Of a stretch of DNA of 64,000 nt, positions 29,681 to 41,987 are shown one piece after another. The notes beneath the pieces were generated by a model. It was not told the DNA's origin and made no database searches. It worked only from the letters and a program-made list of their open reading frames with translations. Numbering within the stretch: position 1 is the stretch's first letter; every line of letters starts with the position of its first letter. This DNA comes from Pegoplata infirma (lineage: Eukaryota > Arthropoda > Insecta > Diptera > Anthomyiidae). Made by a program: the position numbers and the translations under genes. Location: contig OY992536.1 of NCBI GenBank assembly GCA_963921195.1, forward strand, positions 321,797,038 through 321,861,037, written 5' to 3'.

Positions 29681-31367
29681 TACTCTCAAAATAATAACTC
29701 TGTAAAATACTCTGTAAAATGACTGTAATCTCAATTCAACAGATATTTGACAGTTTTCTGTCAAAATACAGATTTAAAGAAAATACTTTGTATTTTGTTG
29801 TGACAAAAAAACAAAGTTTCCTCTGTTTTATTACTTTTTACTTTGTAATCTTAATTTTACAGGTAATTAACAGAGTTTTCTGCTAAAATACAGATTTAAG
29901 CAAAATACTTCGTATTTTTTTATAACCAAAAAAGTTTTCTGTTTTGAGTACCCTACTAAAAAAGTTTAGATATAGTAACATATTATTTAATATATTTATA
30001 TACGGCCATACACAGTACTTTACATAATTATATGTGAATGTATCTTGTATTAAGTTATACACACAAAATTTAATATGGTGCAATATAAAACGATATCGAA
30101 TCATGTGTTGCTCCACATACAATATATAAAGCTTTATTAAATTAGATTTTGCATATAATATTTTATATGACTCCATGAATGACATCATACAATATTAGAT
30201 AAATAAATATATGATATACAACTCCATGTCTGACCTCATACAAGATGAGATACACATATATATATGGTTCCGAATCGGGGGAAAAAAGTTTTCTAAGTCC
30301 CGAGAAATTTTTTTTTAAATTTCCAGACGCAAATAATTTTTGCGTTTTGGAGTTAAGAATTTCATTAAAAATTATTTAAACAAAAAAAAAAATTTTGAAA
30401 AATTTTACAAGTCCTGAAAAAGTTTTGTAATATTTTCTAAGTCCTGGATAAAAAATATTTTTGGTACATTTTTTGCGTTTTGAAGTAAAAATTTATTAAC
30501 AAAAGTTTTAGGAAATTTTTTTTTAAATTTTGTTTTTTTTTTAAATTTCTAAATCCTGGACACAAATTTTTTTTTTTGCATTTCCCGAAAAAACTTGGGA
30601 TAAATTTGAAAATTATGAGATAAAAAAAATATTTTATGCAAAATTCTACATATTTTATCTTATTATATACAATTATATCAAATTAGATAAACCCAATATT
30701 CGGATCAAAAACGATCATATTTAATCTAATATAACAAATTTTAAGCTATTTTGATCCACCAATTTCATCATCTTATTTTATCCAAATACGTGTTGTGCCA
30801 TATTAAATTATATATGGCTCAATTTTAAATTATATATGGACCTGTATATTTATTTTTAGTCGGGTAGCTTTTGTTTTTGTTACCAAACATCAAAATTTTA
30901 TCTGTATATTTTTTTTTGAGAAAAAGTTGAAAAAGTAGCAAAAAAAGTTATCAAAAAAAAAATCTTTTCAGAAATCTTATAAAAATTTTACAAAATAACA
31001 TGCATTTAACTAAACTCTGTAAATTAACAGAGTTTTTTCTCTAATTTTTTGCATCTTTGCTAAATGGTGGATTGTTTAACCAATATTTTACTAGAAACTC
31101 TGTAAATTAACAGTTTTTTTTGTCCAAATCATTTTACAGAGTTTTAAAGTAAAATTACAGAGTTTTCTCTGCCAAAAAGCTTTCATATTTAACCAATATT
31201 TTACTATAAACTCTGTAAGTTAACAGTTTTTTTTTTTTTGTCAAAATCATTTTACAGAGTTTTTTAGTAAAATTACCAAGAAATGTTGTTAGCTGGAAAA
31301 GTATGGTGTACTTTGTTAAATTAGCAGAGTTTTTCTGTAACTTAACAGAGTTATTATTTTGAGTGTA
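29681..31367. mobile_element. CACTCAAAATAAT-type TIR element, 1.7 kb, interrupted
   Basis: Left end ACTCTCAAAATAATAACTCT, right end CAGAGTTATTATTTTGAGTG. TCTGTAAATTAACAGAG modules on both sides. A second TIR element (29950-30865) is nested inside. Confidence 0.75.
29950..30865. mobile_element. ACCCTACTAAAAA-type TIR element
   Basis: ACCCTACTAAAAA at the left and TTTTTAGTCGGGT at the right, with ATATAATTAGATAAA-rich interior. Related ends at 53705-54068 and 57887-58834. Confidence 0.55.
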
Positions 31368-31536
31368 TAATTAATTCATTTTGCGAATAATTAAAAAAGG
31401 GTTTTAAAAATTTTTATTACTCAATTAATTTTAATTAACTATTTTTTAATGAATTTAAAAAAAAAAAATAATAAACGTTTTTTGTTTCTTTTAATTTTCA
31501 ATAAAAATTACCCGAGTAAAAAAGATCTGATGTAAT

Positions 31537-31814
31537 CATATCGCTCATTTACTTGTATAGTGTCATAACTCAAAATATGTCGTTTTTGGGTAAACAATAC
31601 AGAAATATTTGTTATATCCTGCTTTATATTGAGTCAAAAATTCGTATTAATATCTTTTAAACTCACTGTTTGAGAAGAGAAAACGCCATTATAACATTTT
31701 CTACTCACGGGCCTTTTGCAACGTTAACCAAGTTTCAATTGTAAACTTTAAACATTTTTTCTGTAAAATCAAACATTTTGAGTTATGACACTATACAAGT
31801 AAATGAGCGATATG
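31537..31814. mobile_element. Foldback MITE, CATATCGCTCA ends, copy 2
   Basis: CATATCGCTCATTTACTTGT pairs perfectly with ACAAGTAAATGAGCGATATG, continuing through TGTCATAACTC for about 38 bp. Same family as 19147-19408. Both share the interior block TTCGTATTAATATCTTTTAA. Confidence 0.85.
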
Positions 31815-31880
31815 TGCAAATATATAATTATTTATATTTATATATGGTTTGGCATGAACTTTTATATGGACACAAAAGTT

Positions 31881-32252
31881 TATATCGTCACCTAAAATGC
31901 AAAACAACGTAACAACACTTTTTGCTTTTTTACAGTGGAAGCGAAAAACGTTGTGTAAAACAATTTTTGAATTTTGTTCATATGACCGTCGTATTTGATC
32001 GGATATTTCTGAAATTTTGGACATATTTTCGGTTAATGAAGTGCATCATGACTAGCAAATCACATTTTGATAATTTTATAGGGGGGGTACAAAATATTAT
32101 TTTTTGGAATTTGGATCGTAAAACTTGTATTATTTTATAGTAGAAAACTAAAACTTTGTGGAGACACGCATTTTGATAAAATGTATCCCAATCAATAACT
32201 CGATTTTGAAAAAAGTGTTGTTACGTTGTTTTGCATTTTAGATGACGATATA
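31881..32252. mobile_element. MITE with about 43-bp near-perfect TIRs (TATATCGTCA)
   Basis: TATATCGTCACCTAAAATGC and the following ACGTAACAACACTTTTT are matched in inverse at 32209-32252 with one mismatch in about 43. Flanking TATA is consistent with TA insertion. Two short overlapping frames are not credible genes. Confidence 0.85.
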
Positions 32253-32291
32253 TAGCATTGTATTTTTCCTCCTTTTTAATATGATATTATA

Positions 32292-33205
32292 TATGGGGCA
32301 TTCCTTGTCAAATCGGACGCTTTGAATAATTTTTTTTTTTAGATTTTCCCAATTTGTTGACAGTTTTTAGTACCATTCGAAAACTCATTCGGGGTAAATT
32401 TTAAGATTTTTTTTGATTACCCGTTCAAAAGATATCGAATTTTTAAAAATTGGTAGTTTGTGCCTTTACTCAAACTTCTTCAATAATGGTCCAAATTGCA
32501 ATTTTTTTCAAAATTTTTGTTTTTTACGTACTTTTAAAAAAAATCCTGAAAAATTCCTTAAAGTACTCTAGTATGCGATTTTTAAGTTTTAAAATTTAAA
32601 TCCCATTTTTTAAAATGTATGTACTCTTTGATTTTTTTGAAATTTCTTTGTGTAAAACTTCTATCGATTCTACAAATTTTTTGCCCAGTTGTATCGTGGG
32701 ATAACGATTATTACTATTTTTTGAAATTTTTTTAAAAAATTTTATTGTAATTTTCTGATCTTAAAATCATTTCTACTGCTTCAATGGTGCGTCATAGAGG
32801 GGTCATTTATAAGACCGACCCCCATTAATTTTTACGTCTAAACATTTCTTCGGAACAAACTAATACCCTATCTCCAATTTCTAATGGGGCTCCCACACAA
32901 AATGACATTTTTTAAAATTTGGAGCAACCGCTCTAACTGCCCTACGAGTGCCCTTAGAGCAATAAAATGTATGACCGACCCAGAATATTTTTTTAGTCCA
33001 AACATTTTCTCTGAACACACCTACCCTCTATCTTTAACTATAAAGGCGGTCCCCATACAATTTTTTTTTATTTTTTGTAAATTTGATTTATTTAATCAGC
33101 TTTTACTGGTCGAATGGTGCGTCCAAGAGGGGTCATAAGTGGCACCGACCCCCATTTATTTTTACCCTCCAACATTTTTGTAAAACATACCTATGCCCTA
33201 TACCT
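32292..33205 (+). mobile_element. Family B foldback, left-half copy
   Basis: TATGGGGCATTCCTTGTC through CGCTCTAACTGCCC (about 32930) to CCCATTTATTTTTACCC (about 33151), colinear with 25011-25900. The mirror half is missing. Confidence 0.8.
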
Positions 33206-34340
33206 ACCTATAATGAATTAGGAAACCAAACATTTTTAAATTTTTCAACTCCCAAATCTGGATTCAAAATTTTTTAGCAATTTTTTTTTACGATTTGGAG
33301 TAAAAAATCATGAAGACAAAAAATTTGATTTTGTTGGGATAAGGCTTTCAGCTGTAAAAATTTTTCGAACAAATTTAGAAATTTTTAGAAATTTTTTTTT
33401 TTTAGAAATTTTTTTTTGTTTTTACAAGCAACGATTTTGGTTGTTATGTTTCTCTTAGGGCGGATTATTCAATGAAAAGTAAGCTGCTAACTGCCGATTT
33501 AACGGAGCCTTATGTCAAAATTTGTTTGAAAATGTTAAATTTAACGGAGAGTTATTTTAAAACGGAGCATTGAGTAATCCAGCCTTAATGATATATATTC
33601 ATAAAAAATATTATTCCCAAAGAGTAAAAAACGATTTTTTGATGTTTTTCGATACACGATAAAGAAGTCATAGATAGGAATAATATTTTTTTAAATCTCG
33701 TTTCGTTTTCAAGTTATTAAAAAACAAAGTTAAGCATTTATAAAAAAAATAAATTGCATTTTTTTTTCTTTTTTGCAACAACACCGGCAAATCTAATTAA
33801 TGTCAGTAAATAGACAAATTCGAATTAAAATTCGTAATTTTTCTACAGAAAGGCTAAGTTTTTAGCTCGAAATTAAAAAGTAAAATTTTTGCCAACAAAA
33901 CCACTGCAATCGAAAAATATGAGTTTACAAACTGTAAATTTTTCCCGGGGAATAATTTTGTCTTACTTATTTAGTCATATTTTTATGCCTCTCATCGTTT
34001 GCCAGATTTGCTTGATATTTCAATTTGACGTTGATATGTCAATTTTTTGACATTTGAACAAGTGAAGTAAGATTTAAGGAATAAAAAATACATAAATTCA
34101 GATTTTTGAGAAAATTTAAAAATTTCACTATTGCTATAAGAGGAATTTATTCATTTCGAACTAATGCAAGAGAGATATTGTTAAATTTTTAAATGCATGA
34201 GTTTTAAGGTGAAATTTCCTAAAATTCCCTACGCCTAACATCACTCGTTCGTTGAAATATCGTAGTGGTGCACCCCAGATACGTAAGAAATCAAGAAATA
34301 CATTTACAGTTTTTGAGGTTAAAGTCGTTTCCGTTGAAGC
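33206..34340. other. AT-rich stretch with a small MITE
   Basis: Apart from 33455-33588 and a short fragment like the 51819-54202 foldback (GATAGGAATAATATTTTTT near 33676), nothing is recognised. No credible gene. Confidence 0.4.
33455..33588. mobile_element. Short MITE, TTAGGGCGGATTATTCAATG ends
   Basis: TTAGGGCGGATTATTCAATG is mirrored by CATTGAGTAATCCAGCCTTAA, 134 bp in all, with GATTTAACGG/ATTTAACGG repeats inside. Confidence 0.65.
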
Positions 34341-34670
34341 GTGCCAAATTATAAAATATAATTCAAACTTAATTAATTAATTCATGAATGAATTATTTAA
34401 TTCAATTGAATTAAATTAAAATAATTGACTTACATTAAATTAAATCAATAATTATAATTGAATTATTCACCAAATTAATTATATAATTATTTTTAAAATA
34501 ATAAATTAATTAAAAACAAAATAATTCATACAATTATAAACTTAAAATCAACTGAATATAAATGTTTAAAAAACTAAAAACAATAAAATATTAAATAATT
34601 GCAAATTGTTTAAAATTTTAATTATAAAGAAGAAAATAAATTTTAGTTAAAAAATAAAACTCACATTTTA
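34341..34670. repeat. Very AT-rich low-complexity tract
   Basis: Nearly pure A and T with TTAATTAATTCATGAATGAATT motifs. Confidence 0.7.
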
Positions 34671-35022
34671 ATTTAAAAAACATCCAAGGTTCGATTCTCC
34701 ACTTCACATTCATATACTAGACATTAACAAGAAAAACCGACATTAAAAATTCTACCGATGATAACACTAACTGGAGTGTTTGAAACTGGTATGGGAATAC
34801 CATAACTGTCTTTAATTTTTAGAAATCGCATAATAAATAGAATTAGATCCCGCGCTCGATCTGTTCTAAAAGAAAAAAATCATAAAAAAAATTTCTGGAT
34901 TTTTCAATTCTGTCAATTTTTTTAATTTTCCAGAATTTTTCTATTTTTTTTTACTTTTTCTAAATTGTTTGAATTTATCTAATATTTTGTATTCTAATTT
35001 TTGTGAATTTTATTTTAATGAA

Positions 35023-35720
35023 TGTTATTTTTATTCGACCTTCTTTTAATATATGCTTAAAACAATAAATTTTCAAGCTCGAGGTCTTAGTTGTTTAAAT
35101 GTTTTTTTTTATTTATTTAAAAAATCTTCCGATATTTCGCAATTCTTTGAATTACATCTTCAGGAACAGTTAAAATTTGTTTATAAAAAACACATAATGT
35201 AGTGTTCACTACCAGTACAATAATGACAGTGGTAGTGAACACTACATTACTATAAGAATTTTTATGTGTTTTTTATAAACAAATTTGAACTGTACCTGAA
35301 GATGCAATTCAAAGAATATCGGAAGATTTTTTAAATAAAAAAAACTATATTTTGAGGATGTTTATTCTGGCTCGAGGTCATTATTATATTTACTAATTTA
35401 AACCATTTTCATGGAATCTGACAAATTCCGAAACACATGTCGAATAAGTCTTGCAAAAATGACCAGCATAAATTAATTTAAAACAGAAAAATAATTTTCT
35501 TGAAAATTATGCTATGAGAATATCATGGTTTTAATTAGTAAAGAAAATAATGACCTCGAGCCAGAATAAACATCCTCAAAATAAAATATTTTAAAGGTCG
35601 AATAAAACAAATTTTATTTTTTAATAAAAATTATTTAGAATTTGAAATAAAAAAACATTTAAACAAAAAAGACCTCAAGCTTGAAAATTTATTGCTTTAA
35701 ATATTTTTCCTAATTATTTT
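35023..35720. mobile_element. Composite palindromic element with TTCTGGCTCGAGGTC block
   Basis: Outer arms TTTTCAAGCTCGAGGTC (35069) and GACCTCAAGCTTGAAAA (35666) are inverse. An inner pair, GAGGATGTTTATTCTGGC (35356) and GCCAGAATAAACATCCTC (35560), is also inverse. A separate hairpin lies at 35115-35340. A single copy of the inner block recurs at 59335-59500, and a degenerate one near 37290. Confidence 0.6.
35115..35340. repeat. Hairpin element with about 100-bp arms
   Basis: AATCTTCCGATATTTCGC...TGTAGTGTTCACTACC pairs with GGTAGTGAACACTACA...GAATATCGGAAGATT around a short AGTACAATAATGACAGT loop. ATTACATCTTCAGGAACAG matches CTGTACCTGAAGATGCAAT. Confidence 0.85.
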
Positions 35721-36167
35721 TCGTTTTTCCGAACTTTCTGAGACATTTTTATTTTTTTATTTATTTTATAATCAACATCTTATTTGGTTAAATTTTCCGT
35801 GATTGACCTTGAAAATAAAAAAAATAAAAAAAACATCTGGAATAAACGATAGTGTTCGTTGTCTTGTTTTCAAGAAATATTATAAGAAGAAGCGAAAGAA
35901 GAGAGAGATTTCTCTCTCTTCAATACAATTTGAACGTGAAAAATGCAATTTCCCCATATCCTTGATATAAATGCAGGTCGAAAAACATGTTCTGTCAAAA
36001 GTTTTTTCTTTTATTGAACAAAGAAACAAAAAAAACTTTTCTTTGAAAGTGGATTGGATCTCATCTATTCATATATTATCATATCTGATTGCATATAATT
36101 ATATCAGAAGTAGTCAAAATTGAGATCTAATTAGGTTTCGGATTTGGTCAACATTAGCACAAATTTA

Positions 36168-36427
36168 GGTGCCTATTCACAAAAAAAGTCATAACTCAAT
36201 CATAACTCAATTTTTTCCATGTGGTTGTTGTAAACAATCATAAAAAAATTCAAATTTTGTTTGAAAATTTCAAAAAATAAAGACCTGCTACCCACATCGT
36301 CTCAAAACTGACAAATAATTTTAAATTTTGAGACTTTTTATGATTGTGTTTACAACAAACACAGGGAATATGAATTTTGAAAATAATAAAATTAGTCATA
36401 ACCAGTCATAACTGAGAATAGGCCTGT
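36168..36427. mobile_element. Short palindromic element, GGTGCCTATTC ends
   Basis: GGTGCCTATTCACA...GTCATAACTCAATCATAAC is mirrored by GTCATAACCAGTCATAACTG...GAATAGGCC. AAATTTA occurs on both sides and may be a target duplication. Confidence 0.6.
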
Positions 36428-37339
36428 TAAATTTAATTTATATCTGATCAAATATTATAAACAATCAATTAAATTTTGTTCCGTACTTTTGTTCAATTTT
36501 GTGGTATCGTGAGAGTTTTTTTTTTTTAATTTCTCTCATGTTACTAAACTTTACCCGGAAAGTTGTGGAACACACTTAACATATTTTGCTGGGTAATCAT
36601 TGTTTTAGGCCTATTTTCTCAGCGCTCGTGACGTGCTTATTCCGTTTAGTCTGAAAAGACATTTTTTTTGACATATGTGTTGTATTTTGTTATTATGAAA
36701 ATTAATTGTTTACAAATTTATTTTGTAGAATTACACTGTGCAACAGCAATTTTATGGCCTAATGTAATTAACAGGAAAATAAAAAATATGCAATTCTATC
36801 TCTTTTTTTCAATGCTTTGAATTTATATATGGATAATGGTATGGGTTTCATATCAATTTAAGAAATCTGGCATAGATTTGTTATAGCTTTTTTTCATATT
36901 TTGAGATTAAAAGCATATTATTTCATATTTTAGTCTTAAAGTATAGTTAAGGATAAAAGCATATTTTGTGAGCATGTTTTACAAAAAACTGCATATTTTG
37001 ATAAAAAAAGCATAAAATATATTATGTGTTGCCAAAACAAAAAAAAATCGCTAAAAAATTATAAGGATTATATTTATTGAGTTAAAAAAAATTTACTTTT
37101 TTATATCAAAGTTTTTTTTTTGGTTTTTAAATAGATTTTAGTTTAGAAGTTTGTTTACGGGGTTCTGGGCACACAAGAATTTGGGGCCCGCTGGGAAGTT
37201 AAAAGTTGCATAAAAAATTTTTTTTTGGTACAAATTAAACTGTTTTAGGATAAAGAAACTAAAAAAAATATTTTGAGTTAGGATATTCTAGCACGAGGTC
37301 ATTTATCTTTACTTATTAAAACCATTGTGTTTAACAATT

Positions 37340-37770
37340 TGGAATAATGAGACCCTTTCGATCTCAGAATCTGAGGCTTTTTCTATACGAAGAATGTCTC
37401 AGAATTTAAGACTTTTCCTATACTAAAAATGTCTCAGAGTCTGAGACTTTTTCTATATGAAAATAGTCTCAGAATGTGAGATTTTTTCTATGAAAAATGT
37501 CTCAAAATCTAAGACTTTGTCTCAATATCTGAGACGTTTTATTTTGACAAATTTTCTATGACTTTTAAAATCTCAGAATCTGATACTTTTTCTGTACGAA
37601 AAACATTTCAAAATCTGAAACTTTTTCTGTACGAAAAATATTTCACAATCCAAAACTTTTTATGTAGGAAAAATCTCTATGAATTTGAGACTTTTGAAAA
37701 AAACCTCAGATGTATATTAAAAATCTGTTAGATTTTGAGAATTTTTCTGTAAGATAATGTGAAATTTTCT
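37340..37770. repeat. 35-bp minisatellite with GTCTCAGAATCTGAGAC core
   Basis: Repeated TCTCAGAATCTGAGAC followed by TTTTTCTATACGAAAAA, period about 35 bp, decaying toward the right. The same core fills 46190-46450, 47054-47960 and, degenerate, 57680-57870 and 58835-59330. Confidence 0.85.
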
Positions 37771-38048
37771 TTAAAAAAAATTAAAACAAAATGTTGTTCA
37801 TTTAACAATATTAATATCAAAATATCAAAAAATTTTCAAAATAGGTCGAACGGTTTAGAGATATTTCTGAAATTTTCAAAGAATTGTGGTTTTTCCCATG
37901 TTTAAGAAATTTTTAAAAAATAAGTCTCAAAATTTCGAATAGGGCGTCTGGTCAAATGTAATGCCCGCCGAACTATGGCCGCGGAATAGCTAGTTAAGGG
38001 AAAATTTATGAAAACATTTTTTCAAGAGTATCTTAAGTTGACAAACAT

Positions 38049-38528
38049 CCCAGCAAAAACATGGTAATGAGTTGTGAAAAGTAATCATTTCCAAGTACAT
38101 TATTTATAATGAGTACCCATTACTATTAACATTATTTTAAGTACAAAAGTAACTACTTTTTAGTAATATGTTATAAAAGCACTTCTAAGTAATAATATCT
38201 CCTTGCACTTGCAGTTTTAACCTTTACAATTCAATTAACTTAAAAAGTACTTAATAAAAATTAGGCAATTTTTAAGTTTTAGTAAAAAAAAAAATTAAAT
38301 TTTAAATGTTTTAATTAACTAATTATTTTACTTCTTATTGGTAATGGGTTTTTACTCCTTATTAGTAATCCGAGTCAGTAACTACTCATTTATCTCCATA
38401 CTCTTCACTACTTATTTTTGTCTCACGCCCTTGTTAAAATAATTAGTGTTTCATTCAATAAGTAACTACTTATTAACATCTGTTTCGGATTACAAAACCC
38501 ATTACTACTAATGCCAATTTTTGCTGGG
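38049..38528. mobile_element. CCCAGCAAAAA TIR element, copy 2
   Basis: CCCAGCAAAAACATGGTAAT to GCCAATTTTTGCTGGG, flanked by AT on both sides. Interior of TAAGTAACTACTTATTA modules. Related to 8626-9358. Confidence 0.75.
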
Positions 38529-38800
38529 ATCGGTCAAATTTTCAAAAAATATATTTTTTTTGACAAAAATTCATATTCGAATTTTTTGACCAAATCCGGC
38601 TTAAAAATTTGGTTTTTTGCGTACTTTATAAAAAAATATGTAAGAAATTCTAAAAAAGAGATTTTGATTCACAGATGATTTTTTTATCCAAATTGCTCCT
38701 TAAAGTTGGAAAATGTTGAGTGTGTTATTTTAAAAATATGAAAACGATATTTTGTTCTAAAAATGCTGATCAGCTATTTTAGTCCACAGATACTGATCAG

Positions 38801-39230
38801 CAGGGAAACCGAAAATATGCTCTTTAAAACCGGTTTTATGCTCTGAAAATGTAAAAAGAATGCTCTGAAAAGTTTAGTTCTTCTTCAAAAGTATTATTTA
38901 AGAAATTTAAAGTACAAAAAAGTTCGTCACAATTATTTTTTCTGTTGTCGCCAATACATCAAAGATTTTATGCTTTTCTATCAGAATATGCAATTTTTCG
39001 TAAAATATGCTTTTAAAAAACCAAAATATGCCCCAAAAATATGTTTTTATGCCAAAATATGCTCTTTAGATTAAATTATGCAATAACATGCTTTTAAGAC
39101 CAAAATAGTCAAAAATATGCTCTAACAAATTGATGCCTCTTTAATTGTTCTGAAACGGATAAATACCTTACCTACATATCAAAGCAATTCGTAAGAAAAA
39201 ACATTTAATTGCATATTTTTGGTTTCCCTG
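38801..39230. mobile_element. hAT-like MITE, CAGGGAAACC ends, 8-bp target duplication
   Basis: CAGGGAAACCGAAAATATGC and GCATATTTTTGGTTTCCCTG bound 430 bp, flanked by a perfect CTGATCAG duplication (38793-38800, 39231-39238). The interior repeats AAATATGCTCT modules. Same ends as the larger element at 45756-48133. Confidence 0.9.
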
Positions 39231-39477
39231 CTGATCAGCGTTTTTGGACCAAAATCGCTATTTTGAATTTTTAAATATTTTTTCCATAAAGTACGCAAAA
39301 ATTCCAAATTTTTGAGCCAGATTTGGTTAACATTTTTTTTTTGGTCGAAGAACGTAATTTTTTTTAAAACTTTGACCGCAGATTTCCAACTGAAGATGCT
39401 TTTGCAAAATTTTTTCATAAATTTTCCACAGTCAGCTATACGATTCAAAATTCAAAAGTTCAGATTTGAAGGAGCGC

Positions 39478-40494
39478 ACAGTGGGGAAAAATTGACTTTT
39501 TTTGTCCAATTTTGCCTACAGGTCGCAATTCTTAACCGATTTTGGTTTTTCTTTTTTTTGTATTTTAGCTAATAAAATTCTGCATCGATATGTCATGGTG
39601 GATTTTTGAAAAAAATTTCGGATTACCTAAGTTCAGAAAATTTTCATTTTTTCAGTATTTTTGCAATAAAAAATGTATTAGGGATGAATATGCTTTATAG
39701 ACTAAATTAAAGTTATTGGCACCCCTTATCAACGACGTGGTTAGTAGTTGAAAATATATTATTATTTTGGTTTTTATAACCAGAAAAAAATTCAAGAATT
39801 TTCACTTTTAAAAGCCTTTATCTTTAAAAATATTGTACTAATTTCAATACAATCTTTTTTAGATTAAAGCTTATGTTTAGCTTAGTCATAATTGGTACAC
39901 AAAATTTTTTTTAAAAAAATATTTTATTTTTTACTTAAATTTTACCTTATGATTTTTGGAATTTTAAAACAATTTTTTAGTCTGTTTAAAAAAAAAAAAA
40001 GTTGTAACATTGTAAATTCGATAAAAAGAGTTAATCAATTTGGCAAAAATACTTTATTTACCAATAATGGTTAAGAAAATGATAAGCTTTAATCTAAAAA
40101 AAATTTCATTGAAATTGGTACATTATTTAAAATGATATAGGTACTTAAAAGTGAACATTTCTAAGTTTTCATCTGTTTATAAAAACCAAAACAACAATAT
40201 ATTAACAATTGCTATTAATGTCATTTATAAGGGGTTCAAATACCTTTAATTTGGTCCATACAGCTTATTCGTCCCCTACCTATTACATTTTTTAGAGCAA
40301 AAATTCTAAAAAAAATAATATTTTCTGAACTTTAAAAAAATATTCACATAAAACAAAAACGACTTTTAGAAATCCACCATGACAGACAGGTGAGGAATTT
40401 TATAAGTTAGATTGAAAAAAAGAAGAACTAAAACCGGTTAAGAATTGCGACCTGTAGGAAAATCGGACAAAAAAAGTCCATTTTTCCCCACTGT
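39478..40494. mobile_element. Foldback element, ACAGTGGGGAAAA ends
   Basis: ACAGTGGGGAAAAATTGAC and its inverse ending TTTTTCCCCACTGT bound 1017 bp, with GGAGCGC repeated on both sides (39471-39477, 40495-40501). Arms pair through CTACAGGTCGCAATTCTTAA against TTAAGAATTGCGACCTGTAG and ATGGTGGATTT against AAATCCACCAT. Centre near 39985. Confidence 0.85.
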
Positions 40495-40724
40495 GGAGCG
40501 CCCTAGTGTTCAGCTCATCAAAATATTAATAAATATGATGTAAGACATACAATATATCTTTTCCATTTTGCAACAATTTCGTTCTCGTTAACAATTTTTC
40601 CATATTTTGAGGTTCAATTTTACTGTCAAATTGTATATAAAAAAATTTAATTTTTAAAAATCTCTTACTAATACTTTCGTTAATTGAAGGCCCTAAGAAA
40701 TGGCCCTCAAATTGTTGCACAGTG

Positions 40725-41987
40725 TTAATCATTAACATTATGTGTAACATTTTCAATGAAGCTAAAATTATGTAAAACTAAATTTTTGCTAGAATCATCA
40801 AAAAAATTTGAAAACAAAAGAGCAAAAAACAATGAACTTGCAAGAGCACCTTGAACATATTGGACTTTTAGTTTTCTCTTTAAATTATTCTTATTTGCAA
40901 TATTAAAGAATTTCTATGAACATGACATTCAACAATAAAAATTAAAAAAAAATATGCAAACAAAATTTTATTCATGACCGTCTTGACACTTTCTATAAAA
41001 AAAAAGAACCATGAAATGTTTAAATTAACAAAAAAAAATTTATAAATTTAAAATTTTCAATTTTAAGTTTTAAGTTTATTTCAGGTTATAAAACTAAGTA
41101 CAATGTGCAATGACCACTTGTTTTTTAAAAAAATATATTCCAACTTTAGATTTTTTTTATTATAATTATAATGAAACAGACTTGGTATGACCTTGAATTT
41201 ATCCCTAAACAAGTTTAAAACATTTATTTTTAAAAATAAGAAAAAAAAAAGGTAAAACTTTTCAGGGTCAATTTTATTTACAACAGATTTCAAATTAGTT
41301 TGATTAAATCCATTAATTTGTTTTATATTTTATATTGATTATTTTTTTTTTATTTTTAAAATTTTTACGTTCATCATAATTTTGTAATATTTTAATTAAT
41401 TTTTTTTTAAACAAGTTTTTTATTGGTTTGATTTTTAAAAATTTAGTTTTTAGTTAAATCAATTTTTTTATTTTTTAATGCCCGGTTTACGTTTTTTTTT
41501 TTCATTCAACTTCTTTGTTTTATTATGGTATTTGAAATATTTCTGTTATTATGCAAATTTTCTAATTCATTATTAAAACGCAACATGTGCAACATTTTTT
41601 TTATGTTGCGTTTTCTTTTAATATGTTGTTAAACTCATTTGTTAAACTCTGCATTTGCATTTTATATAAACAATTTTTGTTAGACTTTTGTTTTTTCTTC
41701 GTTTTTTTTTTTAATTATTTTGTTAATTTTATTCCTTAAAATTATGTCAAATGCTAATTTTAGTAGAAATAATAAAAAAAACATGACTTGACATATTTTT
41801 CATACGATTTCTAAACAGAAATTTTTTTCACTTTTTAACCTCTTTCGAATACTTTTTGTGAGTTATTGGAATCAAGGAAATTATTTAGCACTACACTGAA
41901 AAAAATTAAATTTTTGTTACATTTTTATTTTATAACATAAATTATGTTGGAAAGGTTTAATGGTTAAAGCCCCGCAAATTGGTCACC
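40725..41987. other. AT-rich stretch, nothing recognised
   Basis: Long T and A tracts. No TIR pair, RNA gene or credible coding frame. Confidence 0.45.

Larger units (their letters stand above)
36734..40724. mobile_element. 4.0-kb CACTGTGCAACA element, TTA target duplication, nested
   Basis: CACTGTGCAACA at the left and TGTTGCACAGTG at the right, with TTA on both sides (36731-36733, 40725-40727). Ends and target match the foldback at 13972-15269. Inside are a TCTCAGAATCTGAGAC minisatellite (37340-37770), a CCCAGCAAAA element (38049-38528), a hAT-like element (38801-39230) and a palindromic element (39478-40494). Inverse segments at 38529-38800 and 39239-39365 suggest an original foldback structure. 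No transposase frame. Confidence 0.75.
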
